Positions 45,701 to 53,814 of a stretch of DNA of 64,000 nt are shown piece after piece. The stretch spans positions 3,224,001-3,288,000 of the forward strand of contig NZ_JAVIWI010000001.1 in NCBI RefSeq assembly GCF_034314085.1. Reading direction: 5' to 3'. The notes below the pieces were generated by a model. The model was not told where the DNA came from, searched no databases, and was given only the letters and a program-made list of their open reading frames with translations. The translations under genes and the position numbers were made by a program. How positions within the stretch are numbered: the stretch's first letter is position 1; every line of letters begins with the position of its first letter. This DNA is from Undibacterium sp. 5I1. Its GTDB lineage: Bacteria > Pseudomonadota > Gammaproteobacteria > Burkholderiales > Burkholderiaceae_D.

Positions 45701-46346
45701 CGTAATCAAACGTCGTGTCGAGTATCTGACCGCCTACCAAAATGCCGCTTATGCACAGCAATATCAGGATTTGGTCAACCAGGTCCGCGTGGCAGAGGCT
45801 GCACTAGGCGCGGGGAATAAGTTAGCAACAGCGGTCGCCAAGTATGCATTTAAGTTGATGGCGTATAAGGACGAATACGAAGTAGCACGTTTGTACACCG
45901 ACGGACAATTTACTGACAAACTCAAGCAGCAGTTTGAAGGCGATTTTTCCCTCAAGTTCAACTTAGCGCCGCCGCTATTTTCTAAAAAAGACGGACAAGG
46001 TCATTTGGTTAAAGCGCAGTATGGCTCCTGGGTATGGCAAGCCTTTAAATTAATGGCCAAGCTCAAGGGTTTGCGCGGCAGCAAACTGGATATCTTCGGC
46101 TACACAGAAGAGCGCAAATCCGAGCGCGCCCTGATCGTGAATTATAGCGATACGGTGTTAAGCCTGATTGCCAACTTAAACCAAGATAATCTGGACAAGG
46201 CAGTGCAAGTCGCCAATTTGCCCGAGAAAGTCCGTGGTTTTGGTCATGTCAAAGAAAAAGCCATGCAAACTTATTATGCTGAACAAGCTAACTTATTAAA
46301 GGCGTCAGCAAGTAAGAACTACGCAGAAATCATACACGCCGCTTAA
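42741..46346 (+). CDS. indolepyruvate ferredoxin oxidoreductase, fused alpha/beta type
   Basis: 1,201 residues from MSSDTSLESAEHS, with TTGGAG 8 bases upstream. Thiamine-diphosphate enzyme that oxidatively decarboxylates aryl- or branched 2-oxo acids to acyl-CoA. N-terminal pyrimidine-type domain (GYRGSPLGGLDE), TPP-binding domain (YCSGCPHNTSTKVPEGS; NDAVAMTGGQPVDG), a ferredoxin-like segment with Cys clusters (CEGCGDCG near 683, CNKDYSCVKGFCP), then the gamma domain (NGIGGTGVITIGALIG, DMTGMSQKNGSVTSHIR) and a C-terminal DUF6537-type region. This single-chain form is typical of proteobacteria. Preceding aminotransferase at 39588 could supply 2-oxo acids, but linkage is loose. Confidence 0.94.
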   Translation: MSSDTSLESAEHSSVQPLALPSTPAAPATIVTTPPQLHDVKLDDKYTSTSGTIFLSGIQALVRLPMIQKLRDQAAGLNTAGFISGYRGSPLGGLDETLWKTQKLLDASHVKFVPGVNEDLAATAVWGTQTVDLIGPAKYDGVFAMWYGKGPGVDRCGDVFKHMNHAGTAQYGGVLLVAGDDHGAYSSTLPHQSDHIFSACMIPMLYPCNVQEYLDLGLHAWAMSRFSGCAVGFKALADTVESSSSADADPFRLKITIPEDFVMPEGGLNTRLSLDTLGIQARKQEALMQDYKIYAALAYARANKLNHTTIDSPNAKLGIVASGKSYLDVLEAMEELGIDEKFAAEIGIRLYKVSMPWPLEPDGVREFAQGLDEILVVEEKRQMVEYQLKEQLYNWRDDVRPRVIGKFDEKGEWVHPRGDWLLTSKADFSVAQIARVIAARIARFHTSDLIKARLAFLEAKDVVLNKDVNTPPRPAYYCSGCPHNTSTKVPEGSLALAGIGCHVMATAIYPEFNKLTTHMGGEGAPWIGQAAFSTLPHVFQNLGDGTYFHSGYLAIRAAVAAKVNITYKILYNDAVAMTGGQPVDGTISVHMMAQQMAAEGVKRIALVTEDLSRYTDRSALPDLVTLHDRKDMDAVQREMRELTGASVLIYDQTCAAEKRRRRKKKEFPDPNQRMFINEAVCEGCGDCGVQSNCTSIMPLETEFGRKRTIDQSSCNKDYSCVKGFCPSFVTVEGGTLRKSKTGTAKTDDFGSLPAPVLPTCAVPYNILLNGIGGTGVITIGALIGMAAHLEGKGVSVLDMTGMSQKNGSVTSHIRIADNVARLRAQRIATGEADLILGCDMLTAGAHDAISKMRAGRTRAVVNTHEQPTGPFAKNPDWQFPAESVEQLIAEAVGNQVDFINATKLATALMGDSIATNLFMLGFAYQKGAIPVSEAALMRAVELNGVAIESNKKAFLWGRRAAVDLAKVEKIAIPTSPVVVQMPQSLDSVIKRRVEYLTAYQNAAYAQQYQDLVNQVRVAEAALGAGNKLATAVAKYAFKLMAYKDEYEVARLYTDGQFTDKLKQQFEGDFSLKFNLAPPLFSKKDGQGHLVKAQYGSWVWQAFKLMAKLKGLRGSKLDIFGYTEERKSERALIVNYSDTVLSLIANLNQDNLDKAVQVANLPEKVRGFGHVKEKAMQTYYAEQANLLKASASKNYAEIIHAA

Positions 46347-46415
46347 TGAGGAGTATCCAAGTTGCGGCATGGTTTTAGCTAATTTTATGGCTATACTTGA
46401 TCTCGATTTTTGATC

Positions 46416-46475
46416 GCCCAATCATTCTGCGGCTTTCAACCTATTTTTGGCCTGGAAGCCGCAGAATAATTGGAC
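46416..46475. repeat. inverted repeat with GTCCAATCATT core, copy 2
   Basis: GCCCAATCATTCTGCGGCTT and the complement of GTCCAATTATTCTGCGGCTT, two mismatches, around a 20-base spacer. Same family as 36001-36060. It lies 70 bases after the oxidoreductase stop. Confidence 0.85.
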
Positions 46476-46732
46476 TTTTAAAAAGGTATTCTAAAAATTC
46501 TTGAACCGAGATGCATTTCTAGCCGTTGTAGTCGTTGTCGCCGTTGTAGGGTGCGCCATGCGCACCGCAGCAAATCATAGCCAACCGCGAGGAACAGCAA
46601 TGCAAAGAAAAGTAGGCCGATGCGCACGTCGTAGCCTACATTTTGTAGCTTTAGGCTGGCTAATTGAGAAAGTCTTTTTAGAAACTCGCTAAATCCTATC
46701 TCAACAAGACACTCGCAACACAGATATCGCTC
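46476..46732. other. intergenic region with GGGTGCGCCATGCGCACC palindrome
   Basis: 257 bases between the hairpin and guaD. GGTGCGCCATGCGCACC near 46548-46564 is a palindrome of a kind widespread between proteobacterial genes. A second imperfect hairpin (GTAGGCCGATG...CGTCGTAGCCTAC) lies near 46612-46639. No gene seen. Confidence 0.5.
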
Positions 46733-48061
46733 ATGACACAGCCAAGTAATCCAACCCAAGCCTACCGGGCTAGCCTGTTGCACTTTACAGATGATCCTTT
46801 GCATAACGAGCAAGCCACGCAATGGTATGAGGACGGTCTATTAATTGTTACTGATGGCCGAGTGCAGGCGGCGGGTGATTACGCTAAGCTCAAAGCCAGC
46901 TTGTCCGCCGACGTTGAAGTTCGTCACTTCCCAGGCAAAATCATCACGCCCGGGTTTATCGATAGCCATGTCCATTATCCACAAACCGACATCATCGCCT
47001 CGCCCGCACCGGGCTTGTTGCCTTGGCTGGAGCAATACACTTTTCCGGCCGAAAGACGCTTCCAGGATCCGCAACACGCCAGCGATGTCGCGGCGTTTTT
47101 TTTGGATGAACTAACGCGTTGCGGCACCACCACGGCGATGGTGTATTGCACGGTACATCCAGAGTCCGTCGATGCTTTTTTTGAGCAAAGCCAGGCACGC
47201 AATCTGCGCATGATCGCGGGCAAAGTGCTGATGGACAGAAACTGCCCCGACTTTCTGCAAGACACGGCAGAAAGTGGTGCACACGATACGGAGGCACTGA
47301 TCAAAAAATGGCATAACAATGGTCGCCAACTCTATGCCATTACCCCACGTTTCGCCCCAACTTCAACACCGGCACAACTGCAACTGACCGGTGAATTAGC
47401 GCGAACATATCCAGATACATTTATCCAATCGCACGTGGCAGAAAATAAGGATGAATGCGCCTGGGCCAGATCACTCTTCCCGGAAGCACGCAGTTATCTG
47501 GACATCTACGATCGCTACGGATTGATGCGTCAGCGCGCCATGTACGGTCACTGCATCTGGCTGGACGACCAAGACCGCGCCCGCATGGCAGCAAGCCAAT
47601 CTGCGGTAGCACTCTGCCCGACTTCTAATCTATTTTTGGGTAGCGGCTTATTCGATTTTAAACAAGCCGATGCAGCACGCGTGCCAATGGCACTGGCTAC
47701 GGATGTGGGCGGCGGAACGACGTTCTCGATGCTACAAACCATGAACGAAACCTACAAGGTCGCCCGCATGGGCGGCAGCTATTTATCCGCTACCCGCATG
47801 TTTTATCTTGCAACGCTGGGCGGTGCACGCAGTATGCAACTGGAAGGTACCATCGGGAATTTTGCCGCCAATACCGAAGCCGATTTTATCGTCCTCGACC
47901 CGCAGGCAACTCCACTACTGGCACGCCGCAGCGCGCAAGCAAATAATCTTGAAGAGTTACTATTTGCAATGGCCTTGTTGGGAGATGATCGAAGCGTCGC
48001 GATGACATTTGTAGCTGGGCAGCGGGCTTATGCTGCGGTTTACAGTAGCCCAAAATACTAA
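46733..48061 (+). CDS. guaD: guanine deaminase
   Basis: 442 residues. Converts guanine to xanthine and ammonia. Amidohydrolase fold with zinc ligands HVHYPQTD (about 85), a His in FIQSHVAENKDE, YGHCIWLDD, and the Asp in ATDVGGGTTFSM; the closing FIVLDPQATP region is typical. Works in the same pathway as the xdhC/adenine deaminase pair 33 kb away: adenine and guanine both enter xanthine dehydrogenase. It is alone here, with no xdh genes beside it. Confidence 0.94.
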   Translation: MTQPSNPTQAYRASLLHFTDDPLHNEQATQWYEDGLLIVTDGRVQAAGDYAKLKASLSADVEVRHFPGKIITPGFIDSHVHYPQTDIIASPAPGLLPWLEQYTFPAERRFQDPQHASDVAAFFLDELTRCGTTTAMVYCTVHPESVDAFFEQSQARNLRMIAGKVLMDRNCPDFLQDTAESGAHDTEALIKKWHNNGRQLYAITPRFAPTSTPAQLQLTGELARTYPDTFIQSHVAENKDECAWARSLFPEARSYLDIYDRYGLMRQRAMYGHCIWLDDQDRARMAASQSAVALCPTSNLFLGSGLFDFKQADAARVPMALATDVGGGTTFSMLQTMNETYKVARMGGSYLSATRMFYLATLGGARSMQLEGTIGNFAANTEADFIVLDPQATPLLARRSAQANNLEELLFAMALLGDDRSVAMTFVAGQRAYAAVYSSPKY

Positions 48062-48130
48062 TGCGTTAAGGTAGTCCTGAGCGGGTGCTCCAGAGCGAAT
48101 AACAAAGTCTTAAAAAACTTGAAAAAATGG

Positions 48131-48214
48131 ATACTCCCCTATTTTTATAAAAAATATCGTCTATAGTCCATTTAATACATGGACTACTTAAATATACTAG
48201 ATATGAGTATATTT
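48131..48214 (+). repeat. TACTCCC intergenic element, copy F
   Basis: 84 bp, 70 bases after the guaD stop. ATACTCCCCTATTTTTAT at left, TAGTCCATTTAATACATGGACTA perfect-armed hairpin in the centre, ATATGAGTATATT at right. The loop differs from copies B and E while the GTCCA/TGGAC pairing is kept. Confidence 0.85.
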
Positions 48215-48296
48215 AAGACATCTTCAATCAATATCCATTTTGGCGTTGAACAGAACATCGGCTAAAAGCACTTGCTGCCAAATATGTTTCACCGTT

Positions 48297-48400
48297 TTGC
48301 GTCATTCCGGCGTGCCTTTAGCCGGAATCCAGTGACGTCCGCGACCAGACCACCATCGTAGGTCGCTGGGTCCCAGCAAAAAACACGCTGGGATGACGTA
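48297..48400. repeat. GTCATTCCGGC-type dispersed repeat
   Basis: GCGTCATTCCGGCGTGCCTTTAGCCGGAATCCAGTGACG, followed by CGCTGGGTCCCAGC and CGCTGGGATGACG. This nested palindrome is of the kind found between genes in many proteobacteria. It lies between guaD and the LLM oxidoreductase. Nothing else seen in 48215-48591. Confidence 0.6.
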
Positions 48401-48591
48401 GCTAAATAGTTTGAGGTTGTAACAATCGCCATATCGCTTATCTCACAAATACCGCAAACCCATTCGCCCCTGGCAAAACCGACTCCAGACAAAAGGACTA
48501 CACTGTTTGCTCACGCCTTGAGCAAACTCAAGTCCTGCATAAGCCACCACTTGTCGCTTGTGTTTTCTGCTTTAGTACCAATTTGAATGCT

Positions 48592-49608
48592 ATGAAACCT
48601 ATCACACCTCTGTCGATTCTCGACCTTTCCCCCATCACCCAAGGGAGCGATGCTGCGCAGTCGTTCCGTAACTCGCTGGATTTGGCGCAGCATGGTGAGC
48701 GCTGGGGATTTAAGCGATATTGGCTGGCGGAACATCACGGCATGCCGGGGATTGCCAGCGCAGCGACGGCGGTATTGATCGGGCATGTGGCGGCGGGTAC
48801 CTCGACCATTCGTGTCGGTGCAGGTGGAATTATGTTGCCGAATCATTCGCCCCTGGTGATTGCGGAGCAATTTGGGACTTTAGAATCGTTATTCCCTGGC
48901 CGGATTGATTTGGGTCTGGGACGTGCGCCGGGGTCTGATCAACTGACTGCGCGGGCTTTGCGGCGTAATTTGGGATCGGATGCGGATGAGTTCCCGCAAG
49001 ATGTGGCGGAGCTGATGGATTATTTTTCTGCTGAACCACGGCAAGCGGTGCGAGCGGTACCCGGCACGGGTTTAAAAGTACCGGTCTGGATTTTAGGTTC
49101 CAGCCTATTTGGCGCGCAACTGGCAGCGGCGATGGGCTTGCCGTATGCATTTGCGTCCCACTTTGCGCCACAGCAAATGATGCAGGCGGTTGCGCTGTAT
49201 CGCGCCAACTTCCGTCCGTCTGCGCAATTGGCAAAACCGTATGTCATGCTGGGTTTTAATGTATTTGCAGCGGACACCGATGAAGAGGCGCAGTTCCGTG
49301 CAACCTCGATGAAGCAGGCTTTTATTAATCTGCGTAGCGCTCGTCCAGCCAAGCTGCCGCCACCAGTAGAAAACTACAATAAGCTGATCGGTCCGCAAGA
49401 ACATGCCTTACTCGATCAAATTCTGTCTTGCTCTGCGATCGGTGCGCCAGACACTGTGGCGCAAGGCATCCGCGATTTTATTGAGCGTACCGGTGCTGAT
49501 GAGTTGATGATGACTTCACAGATTTTCGATCATCAGGCACGTTTGCGGTCGTATGAGATTGCGGCGAGCGTTTGCGGTTTGAACAAGCTGGATGCGGTGG
49601 CGGCTTAA
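48592..49608 (+). CDS. LLM class flavin-dependent oxidoreductase (YhbW type)
   Basis: 338 residues from [14 protein letters not shown]; a TTG nine bases earlier in frame is less likely. Bacterial luciferase-like TIM barrel: [56 protein letters not shown]. The family uses FMNH2 or F420-type flavin in monooxygenation; substrate unknown. The pattern DLSPITQGS...[11 protein letters not shown] fits the alkanal-monooxygenase-like COG2141 group. Monocistronic. Confidence 0.92.
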   Translation: MKPITPLSILDLSPITQGSDAAQSFRNSLDLAQHGERWGFKRYWLAEHHGMPGIASAATAVLIGHVAAGTSTIRVGAGGIMLPNHSPLVIAEQFGTLESLFPGRIDLGLGRAPGSDQLTARALRRNLGSDADEFPQDVAELMDYFSAEPRQAVRAVPGTGLKVPVWILGSSLFGAQLAAAMGLPYAFASHFAPQQMMQAVALYRANFRPSAQLAKPYVMLGFNVFAADTDEEAQFRATSMKQAFINLRSARPAKLPPPVENYNKLIGPQEHALLDQILSCSAIGAPDTVAQGIRDFIERTGADELMMTSQIFDHQARLRSYEIAASVCGLNKLDAVAA

Positions 49609-49626
49609 TCGAAACAACCAATCAAC

Positions 49627-51102
49627 TTAACGCGCAGGGAAAGAAAAACTCAGACAAGTTCCCTTAGCGGCAGATACTTGCTGCAAATTGCGAATCGTAA
49701 AATGTCCGCCGTGTAGCTCAACGATGGTTTTAATAATCACCGATCCCAACCCAAGAGAAATCTCTGCCTTACCAGGAGCGATCAGCACACGCTGATCGCG
49801 GCGTTGTCCAAAACTGCGTATCACTTCTTCTGACATTCCGTCGCCATCATCTTGCACCGTAATCTCTATGCGATCTGCCTTACGGATAATGTGGGTACGC
49901 ACGCTTGATCTTGCGTAGCGGGCGGCGTTCTCATAGACGTTATGAAATAGCCGGGATATCAGATAGGCGTCGCCGATGATGTGATAATCCTGCGCTGTCG
50001 TAGACACGGTGGCGGACGCTGCGGTGGACACTACGCCGGCAACTACAGCAGCACCCGCCGGGATGGCTTCCATCTCAAACAAAATGGTGCCGCCACGATT
50101 ATGGTTACTGTTTTGGGCATTGCGCATTTCTATCGTAGCCAGTTCAAACAAATCGACGCTACTGGCTTGTTTGCGATAACGTGGCTCGTCAATATTGGCG
50201 ATAAAAAACAGGTCGTCAATCAGCTTAGTGAAGTAATCAATCTCACTACTGACAACAGCAAAAAATTCAGCGCGTTCATCCTCACTCATATTCTCGCCAT
50301 GCACCGAGAGCGTATCGATTGAAGTACGCAAACTGGTCAGCGGCGTGCGCAGATCATGACCTAGTTCTTGCAAGAGTTCGCGCCGGGTGCGTTCTATGGC
50401 TTGCAGTTGCGTGACCAGACGCTGAATCTCGTCTGCCATCTGATTAAAGTTCAACATCAGGCCACCCACAGCATCAAGCTTACCCGCTTTAAAACGTGCA
50501 CTCAGATTGCCGGATTCCATTTGCTGTATCACTTGCTTTGCCTCGGATGAACGACCGCGCAAGTACAGCATGGTCATCAATAGCCCCAGCAAAATTGCGC
50601 CTATCAGCGTCGTGACAAACAACAAAGACATACTAAAAAATGTCCCGCGTGCGGCATTGCCAGGATTGCGCACCAGCAGATAGACCGGTTGGCTGGCACT
50701 TAGGCGAATGATCGCCGTAGCAGGACCGCCAGAAAAAAAGCGACCTCGCGTGATCAGCTCATGCACCTGCACTGGCTTGGCTCGTTGCAGCAATCCAAGC
50801 GGTGGGGCCGCATTGGTACTGCTGGCTACAATTTGATTCTCCGCGTTGATAACCCATAGCTCCAGCGGCATAGCAGGTGATTCACTCCGGTAGCGTTGTA
50901 CTTGTGCAAGAGCATCTTGATATGCCAGACCAGAATTGGATTGCTGCTCTACGATTTGCGTAATAAACAGATAGACGCTGCGTTGCACTTCTTCTGTCGG
51001 ACGACCTGTGATTTCGCGCAGCACGAGCACATAACCAGTACTGAGCACGCAGGCGAAAAAAATACTGATACCAAAAAATCGTAACCACAATGATCGGTTC
51101 AT
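49627..51102 (-). CDS. sensor histidine kinase of an OmpR-type pair
   Basis: 491 residues. TM1 (about 8-30), a periplasmic domain of about 130 residues, TM2 (about 160-185), HAMP, HisKA with ELGHDLRTPLTSL, and HATPase with VYENAARYA, DDGDGMSEE and LGLGSVIIKTIVELHGG. Between the first HATPase strand and the N-box is an Ala/Val/Ser/Thr insertion (AVVAGVVSTAASATVSTTA) not expected in the family. Its ATG overlaps the regulator stop (ATGA), so the pair is translationally coupled. Signal unknown. Confidence 0.92.
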   Translation of the reverse strand: MNRSLWLRFFGISIFFACVLSTGYVLVLREITGRPTEEVQRSVYLFITQIVEQQSNSGLAYQDALAQVQRYRSESPAMPLELWVINAENQIVASSTNAAPPLGLLQRAKPVQVHELITRGRFFSGGPATAIIRLSASQPVYLLVRNPGNAARGTFFSMSLLFVTTLIGAILLGLLMTMLYLRGRSSEAKQVIQQMESGNLSARFKAGKLDAVGGLMLNFNQMADEIQRLVTQLQAIERTRRELLQELGHDLRTPLTSLRTSIDTLSVHGENMSEDERAEFFAVVSSEIDYFTKLIDDLFFIANIDEPRYRKQASSVDLFELATIEMRNAQNSNHNRGGTILFEMEAIPAGAAVVAGVVSTAASATVSTTAQDYHIIGDAYLISRLFHNVYENAARYARSSVRTHIIRKADRIEITVQDDGDGMSEEVIRSFGQRRDQRVLIAPGKAEISLGLGSVIIKTIVELHGGHFTIRNLQQVSAAKGTCLSFSFPAR

Positions 51103-51884
51103 GCGGACTCCAGTTTGTAGCCGACGCCATAGATCGCGACGATACGCACATCGGACCCGGCATCTTTGAGTTTGCGTCTTAAATGGCTGAGGTGGGAATC
51201 AATCGTCCGGTCGTAGATCGAATGATCGATGTCCTTGTCATTGGCAGCGCTACTTTCCTGGAACTGATCCAGAATCTGCTCACGGGTAATCGCATCGCCC
51301 GCTGCACGGACTAGCAACAAGAGCACTTCATATTCTTTTTTACCTAGAGGAATAATAGTGCCATTAACACTAGCGGTACGCCGCTGCAAATCCATGCTAA
51401 GGCCACCGAACACCGCTAATACCCTGTCTTTTTGTCTTGTGTCAAACGGCTTTAGCAAACGCCGCATACGTGCTGCCAGCTCTAATAATCCACAAGGCTT
51501 GCGGATGTAATCATCAGCGCCCCCGTCTATGCCAGCTACCGCAGTTGCCTCATCGGTACGTGCTGAAAGTATTAAGATCGGCGTGTGTGGCTGAATGTGG
51601 GACAAATTATTAGACTTATAACTCTTCTGGCGATGACTTGTCTGGCTGGCGCGCAACTGGCGGCATAAGCTGATGCCGTCACCATCGGGCAATCCGACAT
51701 CTAACATAATCAAATCAAACGGCGATGCCGGATGCTGTAGCGGGCGCTGCACCAAAATACTATTTGCCTCCGCGATGCTTGCAGCTAGCATCAGCTCAAA
51801 GCCCTCGTAACGCAAACCCATCATAAGCGTGCGTGCAATCATTGGATCGTCTTCAACTAGAAGCACTTGGTACGCAGAAGTCAT
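51099..51884 (-). CDS. OmpR/PhoB-family response regulator
   Basis: 261 residues. Receiver domain with D11-D13 region LVEDDP, phospho-acceptor D62 in IMLDVGLPDGDG, and K in DDYIRKP. Between helix 3 and strand 4 is a polar insertion of about 18 residues (about 80-98; QTSHRQKSYKSNNLSH). The C-terminal winged helix (about 160-258) has KEYEVLLLLVRAAG and IDSHLSHLRRKL. The insertion sits next to the alpha4-beta5-alpha5 dimer surface but likely loops out. First gene of a two-gene operon with the kinase. Confidence 0.92.
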   Translation of the reverse strand: MTSAYQVLLVEDDPMIARTLMMGLRYEGFELMLAASIAEANSILVQRPLQHPASPFDLIMLDVGLPDGDGISLCRQLRASQTSHRQKSYKSNNLSHIQPHTPILILSARTDEATAVAGIDGGADDYIRKPCGLLELAARMRRLLKPFDTRQKDRVLAVFGGLSMDLQRRTASVNGTIIPLGKKEYEVLLLLVRAAGDAITREQILDQFQESSAANDKDIDHSIYDRTIDSHLSHLRRKLKDAGSDVRIVAIYGVGYKLESA

Positions 51885-51970
51885 AGGGGTTTGGCGATAA
51901 ATTTAAAATGGGTAGCGCAACGACACGATAAAAAAGTCTTCAGGCCGTTTTGGTCAATTTTAAAGATCCA

Positions 51971-52069
51971 GGACTTACGCAAAATTGTCCCGGCAAGGCG
52001 TAGCGACGAAGATAGTACTTGAGTACAGCAAGGAGCTACAACGCAGCCGGGACGGTTTTGCGTAAGTCC
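51971..52069. mobile_element. 99-bp palindromic element with GGACTTACGCAAAA ends
   Basis: Left arm GGACTTACGCAAAATTGTCC... and right arm ...GGACGGTTTTGCGTAAGTCC pair over 24 bases with two mismatches. The middle (GTAGCGACGAAGATAGTAC, GAGCTACAACGCAG) can fold further. No ORF. Same ends as 42312-42510. Nothing else seen in 51885-52219 apart from promoters. Confidence 0.7.
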
Positions 52070-52219
52070 CAAGATCATTTTGCCATAGCAAATAGACACA
52101 ATACTGTTTCCACAAAAATTACAGAATTGATCAATACAATGCAAATCATGATGTGAGCATCTGTAGATCATATGGTGGTCATCTTGTGAATGCGATCTGG
52201 TAAATGTGACGGGGAGAAT

Positions 52220-53407
52220 ATGATGCGCCATTTTTTTGAAACTCATTCTGAGTCTGAAGCTGAATCTAGTGCTGAATATCGTGCCGTTCTTCATAACATT
52301 AACTGGAAGCGTCTGTTAGCCAGAACCACGCCGCTTGCCATTACGGCGACAAGTACCGTCTTGTTTTTAAGTGCGTGCGGCGGCGGTTCTGCTGACCCGA
52401 CTGCAAGCACTGCACAAAACGCAGCTGCAGTATCCAGCGCCGGTACCAGTGACACGGTAAGCACACCCGATGCCTCAAGCGCGATATATAGCGCGGCTAT
52501 CGCTGCGGCCCAAAAATCTGCCGCTACTGATCCTTTATGCGCGGTATCCAAACTAGGAGATTTTTATTGGGAAATCGGTAATAGCATCAGCGCCAAACCG
52601 ATTGCTTCTGGTTCTCTGGGTACCGGTAGTGTGGTGGCATCGTCATATTTCAATATCGCTTCGGCATCAAAATGGATCTTTGGTGCGTATGTGGTAGAGA
52701 AAAAAGGCATAGAGTCCGTGCGCAATACCGTCTCGCTCAGCGATGGCTTACGATTTTTATCTGGTTACACCGGACTTAACGATACTGCCTGCGCTGGTAC
52801 CGGTTCGGTCAACGCCTGTTTTATCGCCGGAATGAACGGCAATACCAGCCAACCCGACCCCACCACCGTCGGCAAGTTTGATTATGACGGTGGGCATGAC
52901 CAAAAACTAGCCGCCATCGATCTGGGATTAGGCAACTTTACGGCAGCACAACTGACGGCCGAATACCAAAACACGCCGGGTTTGAGTAAGGGGTTCAATA
53001 TGGCACCGCTGGATCCTTTAATGGCTGGAGGCATGATGGGCACGGCAACCGATTACGCTTTATTCCTACGCAAAATGATGAACCAGCAATTAGTAATCGG
53101 CAGCCACCTAGGCGAGAATGCAGTCTGTACTTTGCCAGGTAACTGTCCGGGCAAAGTAGCGTATTCGCCGATTGTCGCACTACAAGAACCATGGACCTAT
53201 TCTTACAACCACTGGGTAGAATCGCAATACGGCAATGGCAGCATTGATGCATATTCCAGCCCAGGGAAATGGGGTTTCTATCCTTGGATTTCTAGCGATA
53301 AAAAATACTACGGCATCGTCTCCAGGCACGACACCAACCCAACTGCCTACGCCGTCTCGGTACTGTGCGGCAGACAAATCCGTAAGGCATTTTTAGGTGC
53401 GCTTTGA
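52220..53407 (+). CDS. beta-lactamase-fold serine hydrolase, lipoprotein
   Basis: 395 residues from the ATG pair at 52220/52223 after GGGGAG. A long N-terminus of about 45 residues precedes a lipobox FLSAC, then a Ser/Ala/Thr linker. The catalytic SxxK is in NIASASKWIFG. Later features include FDYDGGHD and MGTATDYALFLRKM. The second YxN and third KTG boxes of class C enzymes are not obvious, so the substrate is open (esterase or peptidase rather than resistance). The exported protein would face the periplasm. No partner gene nearby. Confidence 0.75.
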   Translation: MMRHFFETHSESEAESSAEYRAVLHNINWKRLLARTTPLAITATSTVLFLSACGGGSADPTASTAQNAAAVSSAGTSDTVSTPDASSAIYSAAIAAAQKSAATDPLCAVSKLGDFYWEIGNSISAKPIASGSLGTGSVVASSYFNIASASKWIFGAYVVEKKGIESVRNTVSLSDGLRFLSGYTGLNDTACAGTGSVNACFIAGMNGNTSQPDPTTVGKFDYDGGHDQKLAAIDLGLGNFTAAQLTAEYQNTPGLSKGFNMAPLDPLMAGGMMGTATDYALFLRKMMNQQLVIGSHLGENAVCTLPGNCPGKVAYSPIVALQEPWTYSYNHWVESQYGNGSIDAYSSPGKWGFYPWISSDKKYYGIVSRHDTNPTAYAVSVLCGRQIRKAFLGAL

Positions 53408-53582
53408 AAACTTTTGGTGAATCTTTGAGGGAATATTGAGTTCGTTTTTGAGCGCATTTTGAGAAATTTTAAAACCCGCAAGCTTATAATCTAAGCCGCT
53501 ACCCAAGCTGGCAACGAAGCGTAAAAGATTGCATGAGTACGTTCTGATAATAAAATTCTCAGACGTATTTATGCAGTTTTGC

Positions 53583-53669
53583 ATATACTCCCCATTATTT
53601 TTCATAAAAATAGCCCATTCCCCATTATTTACGTTGACACCTTTAATATACTTATAAGGAATATATTTT
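53583..53669 (+). repeat. TACTCCC intergenic element, copy G
   Basis: 87 bp, 176 bases after the serine hydrolase stop. ATATACTCCCC and TTATTTTTCATAAAAATAGCCC are kept; the centre has decayed to CCCCATTATTTACG, and the right end is TATAAGGAATATATTT. A degenerate copy. The rest of 53408-53814 shows no gene. Confidence 0.75.
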
Positions 53670-53814
53670 AAATAACTGAATGAAAAATCTAAGATTCAGT
53701 TAAAACTGATGGCAATTTGTCCAAAAAATAACCGTAGTAATCTTATCTATTTGTTGAGAAGATGGCGGCTCTCAGACACAATTCGGTTAAACGGACAACA
53801 GAAGAAGCTACTCT

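Noticed and set aside
46548..46564. Operator palindrome GGTGCGCCATGCGCACC before guaD
   Set aside because: This palindrome is widespread between proteobacterial genes, so a specific regulatory role is not supported.
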